From an uncultured Akkermansia sp. (GTDB lineage: Bacteria > Verrucomicrobiota > Verrucomicrobiia > Verrucomicrobiales > Akkermansiaceae), in assembly GCA_904501955.1 (NCBI GenBank), contig CAJGCY010000043.1, positions 1 through 16,760 of the forward strand: a DNA stretch of 16,760 nucleotides, read 5' to 3'. The notes under the pieces are model-generated. The model did no database searches and was not told where the DNA came from. It saw only the letters and a program-made list of their open reading frames with translations. Positions 1-5,251 of this stretch are shown one piece after another. The position numbers and the translations under genes were made by a program. How positions within the stretch are numbered: position 1 is the stretch's first letter; every line of letters begins with the position of its first letter.

Positions 1-50
1 CCTCGCGAATCATGATACCTACCTCATCCTGTGGGATAGTGGGAAATTAA
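1..50 (+). CDS. 3' end of a small membrane-protein gene (partial, cut by window edge)
   Basis: Only the last codons are present. Read in frame from position 3 they end in TSSCGIVGN followed by TAA at 48-50. The gene at 884-1321 ends in TSSCGIVEN, and the DNA match continues past both stop codons (segment A). So the window opens inside the tail of a further copy of that four-helix membrane-protein family. Upstream of about position 19 the sequence no longer matches 884-1321 closely. Whether the upstream gene is intact cannot be told from here. Confidence 0.45.
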   Translation, partial: SRIMIPTSSCGIVGN

Positions 51-113
51 TAAAAATGGATATCTTACCGGAATACACACCGTAAGAAGGATTCAAATCA
101 TAACAAACAGAAC
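19..113. repeat. Direct repeat A, copy 1
   Basis: About 95 bp matching 1290-1384 with a single mismatch (position 43 G against 1314 A). It covers the last codons and the 3' flank of the membrane-protein family. It is the first element of the A-B-C order seen twice in this region. The identity extends some 60 bp past the stop codon, so recent duplication or gene conversion explains it better than protein-level constraint. Confidence 0.9.
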
Positions 114-124
114 ACCTCCTCACC

Positions 125-328
125 ATGACGGCAAGCTGTAAGATAATGCTATTGAGGGTACTCATTTCGGCGTTGTTTATCGTTTTCGCATGCAATGTAC
201 AAGGAAACGATCAATACGAGGACAAATTAATATCGAGCATAAAAGATACAAATCTTAAAATTCATGACAGGCTTGTACGGTATCAACGTCATGCGCTGTC
301 GCGAATGTCCGCTGATTTTCCGGTATGA
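125..328 (+). CDS. Small putative lipoprotein or secreted peptide, 67 aa
   Basis: I recognise no family. The N-terminus has a basic start and a hydrophobic stretch (about residues 8-22) ending in VFAC at residues 20-23, an acceptable though not ideal lipobox. The mature part would be about 45 mostly polar residues (DQYEDKL, RYQRHALSRM). A start at residue 8 (position 146) is equally possible. The last 24 codons lie in repeat B, and the second B copy (3895-3969) keeps the same reading frame to a stop despite point changes, which mildly supports coding. No convincing Shine-Dalgarno precedes the ATG. The gene lies 37 bp before a small multi-pass membrane-protein gene on the same strand, so co-transcription is possible. 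It may be a spurious frame; moderate to low confidence. Confidence 0.45.
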   Translation: MTASCKIMLLRVLISALFIVFACNVQGNDQYEDKLISSIKDTNLKIHDRLVRYQRHALSRMSADFPV

Positions 329-356
329 GGGGAAACTGTGAGCCTGCAACAATATT
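254..356. repeat. Direct repeat B, copy 1
   Basis: About 103 bp matching 3895-3997 with four mismatches (275, 320, 327, 348). It spans the last 24 codons and stop of the 67-aa gene plus 28 bp of downstream DNA. Two of the changes alter the peptide (V to I, P to S) and one swaps TGA for TAA. In this copy B is followed by a membrane-protein gene before C; in the second copy B and C are almost adjacent. Confidence 0.9.
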
Positions 357-365
357 CCAATCGCC

Positions 366-758
366 ATGAAACTATCCAAAGCATTTCTTGTAGCAGTATC
401 AAGCGTGGAGCTCTTGACGTTTCCGTTTACGGGGCCGTTGTTTATCTTCACGTTATATTTAATTGCTTCATTATCGTTCATATACTCGATATGCGTGAAT
501 AGACGTTCATTTGTTCTTCTATCCGCAATTCCCATGTTTCTCTCGCTAATCGTAACCGGCGACAGAAGCTGGCTCATTATCAATACCATTTGCGTATATA
601 TACCATGGAGCATCGCCATCACTTTGGCATGTCTGCCACGCCACAGCTTTCCGAATAAGGAGGCAGAATCATGCGGCTATGTAAAAAAGACCTTCACCTA
701 CATATTCGCTATAGTACCGTTCATCGTTGCTACTCTGTTTATTTGCATGCTACCATAG
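366..758 (+). CDS. Small multi-pass membrane protein, 130 aa, paralog of 884-1321
   Basis: Hydrophobic segments at about residues 5-19, 23-43, 48-64, 69-90 and 109-129 predict a four- or five-helix inner-membrane protein with no soluble domain. It aligns without gaps to the protein at 884-1321 over the first half: GPLF at 23-26 and TLYL at 29-32 in both. It also shares CLxRxxFPN at about 89-97 and VPF near the C-terminus. No enzymatic motif is visible, and I cannot assign a function. The ATG is 10 nt after segment B, with no clear Shine-Dalgarno. The stop is 5 bp before segment C, which holds the promoter of the next paralog. In the second A-B-C set this gene is missing. An immunity-type or accessory membrane protein is conceivable, but that is speculation. 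Confidence 0.65.
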   Translation: MKLSKAFLVAVSSVELLTFPFTGPLFIFTLYLIASLSFIYSICVNRRSFVLLSAIPMFLSLIVTGDRSWLIINTICVYIPWSIAITLACLPRHSFPNKEAESCGYVKKTFTYIFAIVPFIVATLFICMLP

Positions 759-792
759 CGGACTGTTCAACAACCGCGCCTTACTCCCTGGC

Positions 793-814
793 TGTAACAC
801 TTTTGTAACAATTT
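793..814 (+). promoter_or_regulatory. Tandem 11-bp direct repeat upstream of promoter, copy 1
   Basis: TGTAACACTTT (793-803) is followed at once by TGTAACAATTT (804-814). The half-site TGTAACA recurs with an 11-bp period, ending 5 bp before the -35 hexamer. This spacing is typical of PhoB/OmpR-family response-regulator boxes. The same pair is conserved at 4041-4062. Regulator identity is an inference. Confidence 0.5.
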
Positions 815-819
815 AATCC

Positions 820-848
820 TTGAGGAGTAAGGCAAAAGTTGTTATAGT
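820..848 (+). promoter_or_regulatory. Sigma-70-like promoter for the membrane protein at 884
   Basis: TTGAGG (820-825), 17-bp spacer, TATAGT (843-848). The same layout is conserved in segment C copy 2. Here the ATG is 35 nt after the -10, giving a leader of about 29 nt without a Shine-Dalgarno. Confidence 0.6.
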
Positions 849-883
849 AAAGGCGAAGCACAGAACAACCGTACCTATCATTG

Positions 884-1321
884 ATGAGTGGAGCACTGAT
901 ATTTCTGCTGTTGATATCAATCACGGCATTGATGTTCGTATTTATTGCGGGTCCCTTGTTTTTATTGACATTGTACCTAATGGGGTCGTTGGTATTGATA
1001 TATTGCATCAGCCGGAGGAAAGTCACGTTCATATGCTTGGCTGCATTACCGGCGGTAGTTACCATTTGCTCTCTGTTTTTATATAACACGCCGGAAAATC
1101 GTGCGACCGTACTATGCTTTTTGACGATATGGGCTATCCCCGTTGTAATAACCTGCCTATCCCGCAAAAGATTTCCGAACCAGCATGCACGAGCATACTC
1201 ATCAGCGGAAAGGATTTTGCTCTATACCTTGGCCTCCGTGCCGTTCGGCGTCATCATTTATTTAGGGATGCCGACGCAAACAAATTACTCTACCTCATCC
1301 TGTGGGATAGTGGAAAATTAA
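884..1321 (+). CDS. Small multi-pass membrane protein, 145 aa, paralog of 366-758
   Basis: Predicted helices lie at about residues 4-21, 24-41, 48-66, 75-92 and 110-128, followed by a short polar tail ending GIVEN. The arrangement and the motifs GPLF (23-26), TLYL (29-32), CLSRKRFPN (91-99) and VPF (119-121) match the neighbouring paralog. A TTG lies one codon upstream; ATG at 884 is preferred. The last codons and the 3' flank form segment A, whose other copy lies at the window start, so at least three family members stood in tandem. A rho-independent hairpin follows at 1399-1445. The function is unknown. The sequence gives no catalytic or binding motif, only a compact integral membrane protein in the inner membrane. 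Confidence 0.65.
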   Translation: MSGALIFLLLISITALMFVFIAGPLFLLTLYLMGSLVLIYCISRRKVTFICLAALPAVVTICSLFLYNTPENRATVLCFLTIWAIPVVITCLSRKRFPNQHARAYSSAERILLYTLASVPFGVIIYLGMPTQTNYSTSSCGIVEN

Positions 1322-1384
1322 TAAAAATGGATATCTTACCGGAATACACACCGTAAGAAGGATTCAAATCATAACAAACAGAAC
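1290..1384. repeat. Direct repeat A, copy 2
   Basis: 94 of 95 bases match 19-113. It starts in the last codons of the membrane-protein gene and ends 14 bp before a terminator hairpin. Downstream, the 140 bp that separate A from B in the first set are replaced by about 2.5 kb holding the ATPase/TOPRIM cassette. Confidence 0.9.
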
Positions 1385-1398
1385 GCTTTCTTCGCTAT

Positions 1399-1445
1399 AC
1401 AACATCCTTTCAAGCGCAAATCCATTAGAGAGGATGTTGTTTTTC
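1399..1445 (+). terminator. Rho-independent terminator after membrane-protein gene
   Basis: Perfect 10-bp stem ACAACATCCT (1399-1408) with AGGATGTTGT (1431-1440), a 22-nt loop, then a T run at 1440-1444. It insulates the membrane-protein gene from the downstream ATPase cassette. Confidence 0.75.
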
Positions 1446-1661
1446 TCTCATGCACCATATTTCATATACATTCTATATAGGTGAAACTTGTAGGGCGTGT
1501 CTGGCGTAGCTGTAGTCTCTTGAATATAGGGCATGGCAGGACTACGTTTTCTACAGCAGAATCGTGACATACCCGCACTTTATAACGAAGAACCAAATAG
1601 CCCGATTAAGCGCAAATAAAACAGATAAAGGTATTTTTTATACCTTTATACCAAGCTAATG
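1446..1661. other. Intergenic DNA upstream of the ATPase cassette
   Basis: No credible gene. It contains a possible stem GCTGTAG (1509-1515) with CTACAGC (1551-1557), and inside it an alternative pairing GTAGTC (1512-1517) with GACTAC (1540-1545). It also holds the perfect 10-bp inverted repeat listed next. It belongs to the material that separates A from B only in the second set, so it may have arrived with the cassette. Confidence 0.5.
1625..1649. promoter_or_regulatory. Perfect inverted repeat upstream of the ATPase promoter (possible operator)
   Basis: ATAAAGGTAT (1625-1634) and its exact complement ATACCTTTAT (1640-1649) flank TTTTT. It lies 12 bp before the -35 of the ATPase promoter. 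The T run is inside the loop, so it is a poor terminator for the plus strand. A dimeric regulator site is a reasonable alternative. Confidence 0.4.
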
Positions 1662-1689
1662 TTGACAGGACGACATTTTCTAGTATAAT
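1662..1689 (+). promoter_or_regulatory. Consensus promoter of the ATPase/TOPRIM operon
   Basis: TTGACA (1662-1667), 16-bp spacer, TATAAT (1684-1689): a full consensus pair. Only 9 nt separate the -10 from the ATG at 1699, so the transcript would begin about 3 nt before the start codon. Confidence 0.8.
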
Positions 1690-1698
1690 AATCGCGTT

Positions 1699-3060
1699 AT
1701 GAAAACCGTGGTGCGTATATGCTCGTTTGAGATTACCAATATAAAAAATGTCAGGCATGGGAAAATAGACATGCCCAATCGGCTTCCGGGCTATGCGCCG
1801 GAAAAAGGAGAGCTGCTGGGCATTTATGGCCAGAATGGTTCGGGCAAGACATCCGTAGTCAATGCTTTCATTTTGCTGCAACGACTTATTTGCGGCTTAC
1901 CATTGGAGTCAGACACTGCTTCATTGATTACTTGTGGGGAAAGGGAAGCTTCGGTTGCCATTCTATTCAGCATAGAACGCGACAATTCCAACATCTTTGC
2001 ACAATATTCGGTTGCTATTGGCAATGATGCTGACGGGGCTAGAGTCAAGAAAGAGAGCTTTACCATCAAGGCAAATGCCCCCAAAGCACGGACTAACACC
2101 ATTGCAGAGTTTACAGAACCGGAATTACCGACAGTTGCAGAGTTTGTACCTAATGCATCTTTCAGTAAAGTCTTAGGCAACAGCTCCAGACAAGATTTGG
2201 TCATCAATAAGGTATTGGCATATCAGGAGCGCACCTCGTATATTTTCAACCAAAGGCTGTATCCCTTGTTGCTGAAGCTTGGGACGGAAGGCTGCGAGGC
2301 TCTTCGAGCAGTACGTTGCTATGCGGAACGGAATCTTTTCGTCATCGGCCACAGTAAATCCGGCTTGGTTAACGTCAACTTGCAGCCCATACCTATTTCC
2401 CACACAGATTCAAACTGCGATTGTTCCGCTGTGGGAACCTGCCTGATTAATCTGAACGCACCGTCAACGTTGCCGCTTCCCATATATCAGGAGTTCAAAC
2501 AATCCCTTGCGCACATGAATCAAGTGATGTGCAAGATTATTCCCGGCTTCGAATTGCAGGTTCGGGAACTAGGGCTTGAACTGAGTACGCTTAATGAAGA
2601 ACTGATGCGCATGGAGCTTCAGGCTTCGCGTCAGGGGGTAGAAATACCGCTGAAGTTCGAGTCTGATGGTATTAAAAAAATCATCTCTATTTTGCTGTAT
2701 TGGATTATCGTCTCCAATACGCCGGGTTCCTGCTTGATTGTGGATGAGCTAGATGCCAGCATTTTTGAATATCTTCTGGGTGAGCTGCTCTCTGTATGGG
2801 AGGAAAATGCTCAAGGACAGCTTATCTTCACTGCACACAACTTGCATCCTCTGGAAATGCTCGATAAGCGCAGCGTGGTGTTTACCACGGTGGATCCGAA
2901 TCAGCGATTTATCCGCATGAAGAATATCAAGGCAAGTAATAACTTGCGAGATGTATATCTGCGCTCTATCTTTATTGGGGGGCAGGAGCTGGAACTGTAT
3001 GAAGAAACCAATAAAACGGAAATTGCTCGCGCTATTCGTAAAACTATCCCCAGAGATTAA
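1699..3060 (+). CDS. AAA/ABC-type ATPase of a two-gene ATPase + TOPRIM cassette, 453 aa
   Basis: The protein has the features of the AAA_15/AAA_21 (OLD/RecF-like, ABC-fold) ATPases. The Walker A motif GQNGSGKTS is at 44-52 and an ABC-signature-like ESDG at 321-324. Walker B CLIVDELDAS is at 345-354, with D349 and E350 the Mg and catalytic residues, and a switch histidine is in FTAHN (H380). Residues 60-320 are the usual inserted helical/dimerisation part. A CDC pair (240-242) and C248 lie mid-protein. The start is fixed by a consensus promoter ending 9 nt upstream. The stop is 5 bp before the TOPRIM-like gene, so the two are translationally coupled partners. In known two-gene systems such as PARIS and AbiL, the ATPase senses infection and controls a TOPRIM effector. 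A defence role here is inferred from that architecture and from the insertion context. Confidence 0.85.
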   Translation: MKTVVRICSFEITNIKNVRHGKIDMPNRLPGYAPEKGELLGIYGQNGSGKTSVVNAFILLQRLICGLPLESDTASLITCGEREASVAILFSIERDNSNIFAQYSVAIGNDADGARVKKESFTIKANAPKARTNTIAEFTEPELPTVAEFVPNASFSKVLGNSSRQDLVINKVLAYQERTSYIFNQRLYPLLLKLGTEGCEALRAVRCYAERNLFVIGHSKSGLVNVNLQPIPISHTDSNCDCSAVGTCLINLNAPSTLPLPIYQEFKQSLAHMNQVMCKIIPGFELQVRELGLELSTLNEELMRMELQASRQGVEIPLKFESDGIKKIISILLYWIIVSNTPGSCLIVDELDASIFEYLLGELLSVWEENAQGQLIFTAHNLHPLEMLDKRSVVFTTVDPNQRFIRMKNIKASNNLRDVYLRSIFIGGQELELYEETNKTEIARAIRKTIPRD

Positions 3061-3065
3061 GTGCC

Positions 3066-3779
3066 ATGGCAGCAAGAAAGGTTTTATTGTTCATAGTGGA
3101 AGGGCAGTCGGATGCCGCTGCTCTGGAGGGTGTACTTGCCAAGTTGCTTAGCAATGAGAAAATCCGGTTCCATGTAGTCGGTGCTGACGTGACAACGCAG
3201 GAACGACGAGGAACAAGCAGCGTAAAGACAATGGTCAATGACTTGGTAAGAAAGTTTGTAACCTCCTATCGTCTGCAACCTAAGGATTTGTTGCAGGTTG
3301 TTCATCTGATGGATACAGATGGTGCGTTTGTCCCGGAATCTGCCATTCTGGAAGATGACACAGCAGGTGGATTTCAATACACGACCACATCTATTACAGC
3401 TCCGACAAAGGACAGTGTTAGAAAACGTAATGCAACCAAGAGTAGAAATATGCTCCTCCTAGCCACCATGGGAACTACATACAAGAGCATCCCCTACGAG
3501 GCATACTATTGCTCTCGCAACTTGGAACACGTTTTGTTTGGTATTGAAAAAGATTGCACAACAAGAGAAAAGCTGAAACTCTCCGACCAATTCGATGAGC
3601 AGTATAGGGACATCCCAACAGCTTTTCTCAACTTCATTTCAACTGTTCCTCCGGCCGTTCCTGCCAACGAATACGTTGACTCATGGAACTACATTTCCAA
3701 ACAGGGAGAGCTGCATTCCTTGGAAAGAGGCTGCAATCTGCACATCCTATTGCGCAAGATGCTGAGTCATAGCAGTTAG
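3066..3779 (+). CDS. TOPRIM-like putative nuclease/effector partner of the ATPase, 237 aa
   Basis: The N-terminus LLFIVEGQSDAAALEGVL gives the first TOPRIM acidic motif (E12). A hydrophobic strand then ends in HLMDTDG, giving the paired aspartates D83 and D85. This Glu plus DxD set is what TOPRIM folds use to bind Mg for phosphodiester chemistry. A second conserved-looking block is IPYEAYYCSRNLEHVLFG (142-159); I associate it with an unnamed family found next to ATPases, from memory only. The length fits small stand-alone TOPRIM effectors and is shorter than AriB (DUF4435) of PARIS. It follows the ATPase by 5 bp, and no separate promoter is visible. Likely role: a nuclease or RNA/DNA-binding effector released or activated by the ATPase. 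Catalysis is not proven by sequence alone. Confidence 0.75.
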   Translation: MAARKVLLFIVEGQSDAAALEGVLAKLLSNEKIRFHVVGADVTTQERRGTSSVKTMVNDLVRKFVTSYRLQPKDLLQVVHLMDTDGAFVPESAILEDDTAGGFQYTTTSITAPTKDSVRKRNATKSRNMLLLATMGTTYKSIPYEAYYCSRNLEHVLFGIEKDCTTREKLKLSDQFDEQYRDIPTAFLNFISTVPPAVPANEYVDSWNYISKQGELHSLERGCNLHILLRKMLSHSS

Positions 3780-3894
3780 AATATGTATTAGTATAAATTG
3801 TGCACTAATGTAAAGGTGTTAAGATAGTGATTTTTAACCGGCCGAAACAAATCCTCGATTACCGAATCAACAAAAAGGAAAACTGCCGACTGAC
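3780..3894. other. Intergenic DNA after the TOPRIM-like gene
   Basis: No gene and no strong terminator. A weak 6-bp stem ATTAGT/ACTAAT (3787-3792 with 3804-3809) lacks a T run. The frame of the downstream gene remnant opens after TAA at 3835-3837 but has no start codon. The right boundary of the inserted cassette lies here, just before segment B. Confidence 0.5.
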
Positions 3895-3969
3895 CTTAAA
3901 ATTCATGACAGGCTTATACGGTATCAACGTCATGCGCTGTCGCGAATGTCCGCTGATTTTTCGGTATAA
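3895..3969 (+). pseudogene. 3' remnant of the 67-aa small gene
   Basis: 24 codons beginning LKIHDRL and ending ADFSV with TAA at 3967-3969. They match residues 44-67 of the gene at 125-328 in the same frame, with V to I and P to S changes. Upstream the homology stops abruptly, and no ATG occurs between the remnant and an in-frame TAA at 3835-3837. The 5' part was therefore lost or replaced, consistent with replacement by the ATPase/TOPRIM cassette. Confidence 0.7.
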
Positions 3970-3997
3970 GGGGAAACTGTGAGCCTGCGACAATATT
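3895..3997. repeat. Direct repeat B, copy 2
   Basis: 99 of 103 bases match 254-356. Only 13 bp separate it from segment C copy 2, whereas 406 bp containing a membrane-protein gene separate B and C in the first set. Confidence 0.9.
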
Positions 3998-4040
3998 TAT
4001 AAAGCCGATACTGTCAACAGCCGTGCCTTTACACCTGAGC

Positions 4041-4062
4041 TGTAACACTTTTGTAACAATTT
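4041..4062 (+). promoter_or_regulatory. Tandem 11-bp direct repeat upstream of promoter, copy 2
   Basis: TGTAACACTTT (4041-4051) and TGTAACAATTT (4052-4062) are identical to copy 1, although flanking bases have diverged. They end 5 bp before the -35. A shared response regulator for the two downstream genes is the simplest reading. Confidence 0.5.
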
Positions 4063-4067
4063 AATCC

Positions 4068-4096
4068 TTGAGGCGTAAGGCAAGAGTTGTTATAGT
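4068..4096 (+). promoter_or_regulatory. Promoter of the gene at 4104
   Basis: TTGAGG (4068-4073), 17-bp spacer, TATAGT (4091-4096). The ATG lies 7 nt after the -10, so the expected transcript starts at or about one base before the start codon. This also argues against the in-frame TTG at 4068 as the start, because that TTG is the -35 element itself. Confidence 0.65.
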
Positions 4097-4103
4097 AAGA
4101 GCA

Positions 4104-5210
4104 ATGAGCAAAAGAAGCATGAAACGCAGGGCAAAGATTATACTCATCAGCATAGCTGTATCAGTGTGTAGCCTGTGGTGGGGGGCTGCGCATGTGCTGT
4201 ACCGATACACGGCATTCGGCAGCGCGCCATGCAACTACTACGTGCCCCGTAGCCATGAGGGGCGGCTTGCGGCTATATCTCGCACTTATGAAAGGGTTAT
4301 CACCCCGCTGCTGCAGGTGCTGGGCGAGGTAAACAGCCCGGAAACAGCCAGGAAAGCGCTGGACAAAACCACGGAGTTATGCAAAATCCGGGAGGAAGAG
4401 GCGCATTCTGCAACCGGGAGCGGCACGACTCTTGAAATAGTGGGGCTGAGTGAATGGGATAGGATGGTGGATGAGCTCATGCGCAGCGAAACAGCAGCCC
4501 AAGAGATACACAAACGGACAACAGAAAAGCTGCTGAGCGAAGTGGCGCGCTTGGAAGACTGTGATTATTATGGCTGCCGGGAGTTGCGGAATCTGATTCG
4601 CGTATACATCTACAACAACGGGGTGTTGCAGTACTTACCCTCAGCCCCACTGCGAATGGCAGCGCTCACCACCGCAGATGCCGCATGGGGTGCAGCATGG
4701 GAAAGCCGCCTCAAGCGCGAGCACAACTACCTGCTTGACGTTTTGCTACTGGGCACCTACCGACTTTTAAGCTCGGCGGAGGTGGGAACAGCCCCCGCGC
4801 ACGATGCAGGCACAGACGTATACCAACTCGACCCGAAAATAGGGCTGAACGGGACGAAGTGTCCCCCTATGTTCGGGCATTACTGCCCGAGTTGCCAATA
4901 TGCAGAGTTCACCCCGAACGTCGTCATGAGCGGGAAAACACTCGACAAGACGCAGCGATTGGAATCCATGCGCATTGTCGAACTGGCACAATACTCAAGG
5001 GATGAGCTCATGTGCCATCCGCAATACATGGACTCCCTCATGGGCGAGAACCAGCAAGAACGGCTCTTTTTTATGCTCTCCGCCCCGTGCAAATCCCCCT
5101 ACCTGGAAATGACGCTCAAGGATGGAAAATTCTACGCGATGAAGTATTGGGACAAAGTACCGGGTGAGCTGCAAGAGAAGCGTACTCCTGAAGAAACACC
5201 GTGGTGGTGA
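4104..5210 (+). CDS. Membrane-anchored protein with a YYG-type helical module, 368 aa
   Basis: A basic N-terminus (KRSMKRRAK) and one hydrophobic segment (about 11-33) predict a signal anchor, with the rest outside the cytoplasm. Residues 62-165 resemble the repeated module of the protein at 7367-9718. They hold a leucine-rich start and a VNSPETARKAL block near 76-86 (like VxDxxSAxxAA), then acidic/basic helices ending in DYYGCREL (154-161). The C-terminal third is different: it is cysteine-bearing (CPPMFGHYCPSCQY, 253-266; C304; C329) and could bind a metal or form disulfides. It ends in PWW. I do not recognise a catalytic domain. It uses the segment C promoter and converges with the sialidase 34 bp away. 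The link to the 7367 gene is my own pattern match. Confidence 0.75.
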   Translation: MSKRSMKRRAKIILISIAVSVCSLWWGAAHVLYRYTAFGSAPCNYYVPRSHEGRLAAISRTYERVITPLLQVLGEVNSPETARKALDKTTELCKIREEEAHSATGSGTTLEIVGLSEWDRMVDELMRSETAAQEIHKRTTEKLLSEVARLEDCDYYGCRELRNLIRVYIYNNGVLQYLPSAPLRMAALTTADAAWGAAWESRLKREHNYLLDVLLLGTYRLLSSAEVGTAPAHDAGTDVYQLDPKIGLNGTKCPPMFGHYCPSCQYAEFTPNVVMSGKTLDKTQRLESMRIVELAQYSRDELMCHPQYMDSLMGENQQERLFFMLSAPCKSPYLEMTLKDGKFYAMKYWDKVPGELQEKRTPEETPWW

Positions 5211-5235
5211 ATCATATCGGAGCTCCTTCATCCTT

Positions 5236-5251
5236 CGAATGAGCTCATTCG
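5236..5251. terminator. Perfect 16-bp palindrome at the convergent ends of the 4104 gene and the sialidase
   Basis: CGAATGAGCTCATTCG reads the same on both strands and straddles the sialidase stop codon (complement of 5245-5247). It is 25 bp past the other gene's stop. There is no T run, so it could be a weak bidirectional terminator or a protein site. Confidence 0.3.

Larger units (their letters stand above)
763..858. repeat. Direct repeat C, copy 1 (promoter segment)
   Basis: Matches 4011-4106. The core 791-850 is 58 of 60 identical to 4039-4098; the first 28 bp are looser. It carries the tandem 11-bp motif and the -35/-10 pair described separately. Two otherwise unrelated genes are placed behind the same promoter segment. 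Confidence 0.88.
4011..4106. repeat. Direct repeat C, copy 2 (promoter segment)
   Basis: Matches 763-858; the core 4039-4098 differs from 791-850 at two positions. It supplies the promoter and start-codon region of the gene at 4104. The ATG of that gene corresponds to AAG (856-858) in copy 1. Confidence 0.88.

Noticed and set aside
227..622. Minus-strand frame opposite the small membrane protein
   Set aside because: The plus-strand frame has a paralog at 884-1321 and membrane-protein character. The minus frame has neither a start signal nor a recognisable product.
820..1086. Plus-strand frame starting at the TTG of segment C
   Set aside because: The TTG is the promoter -35 hexamer, and the frame overlaps the better-supported membrane-protein frame at 884.
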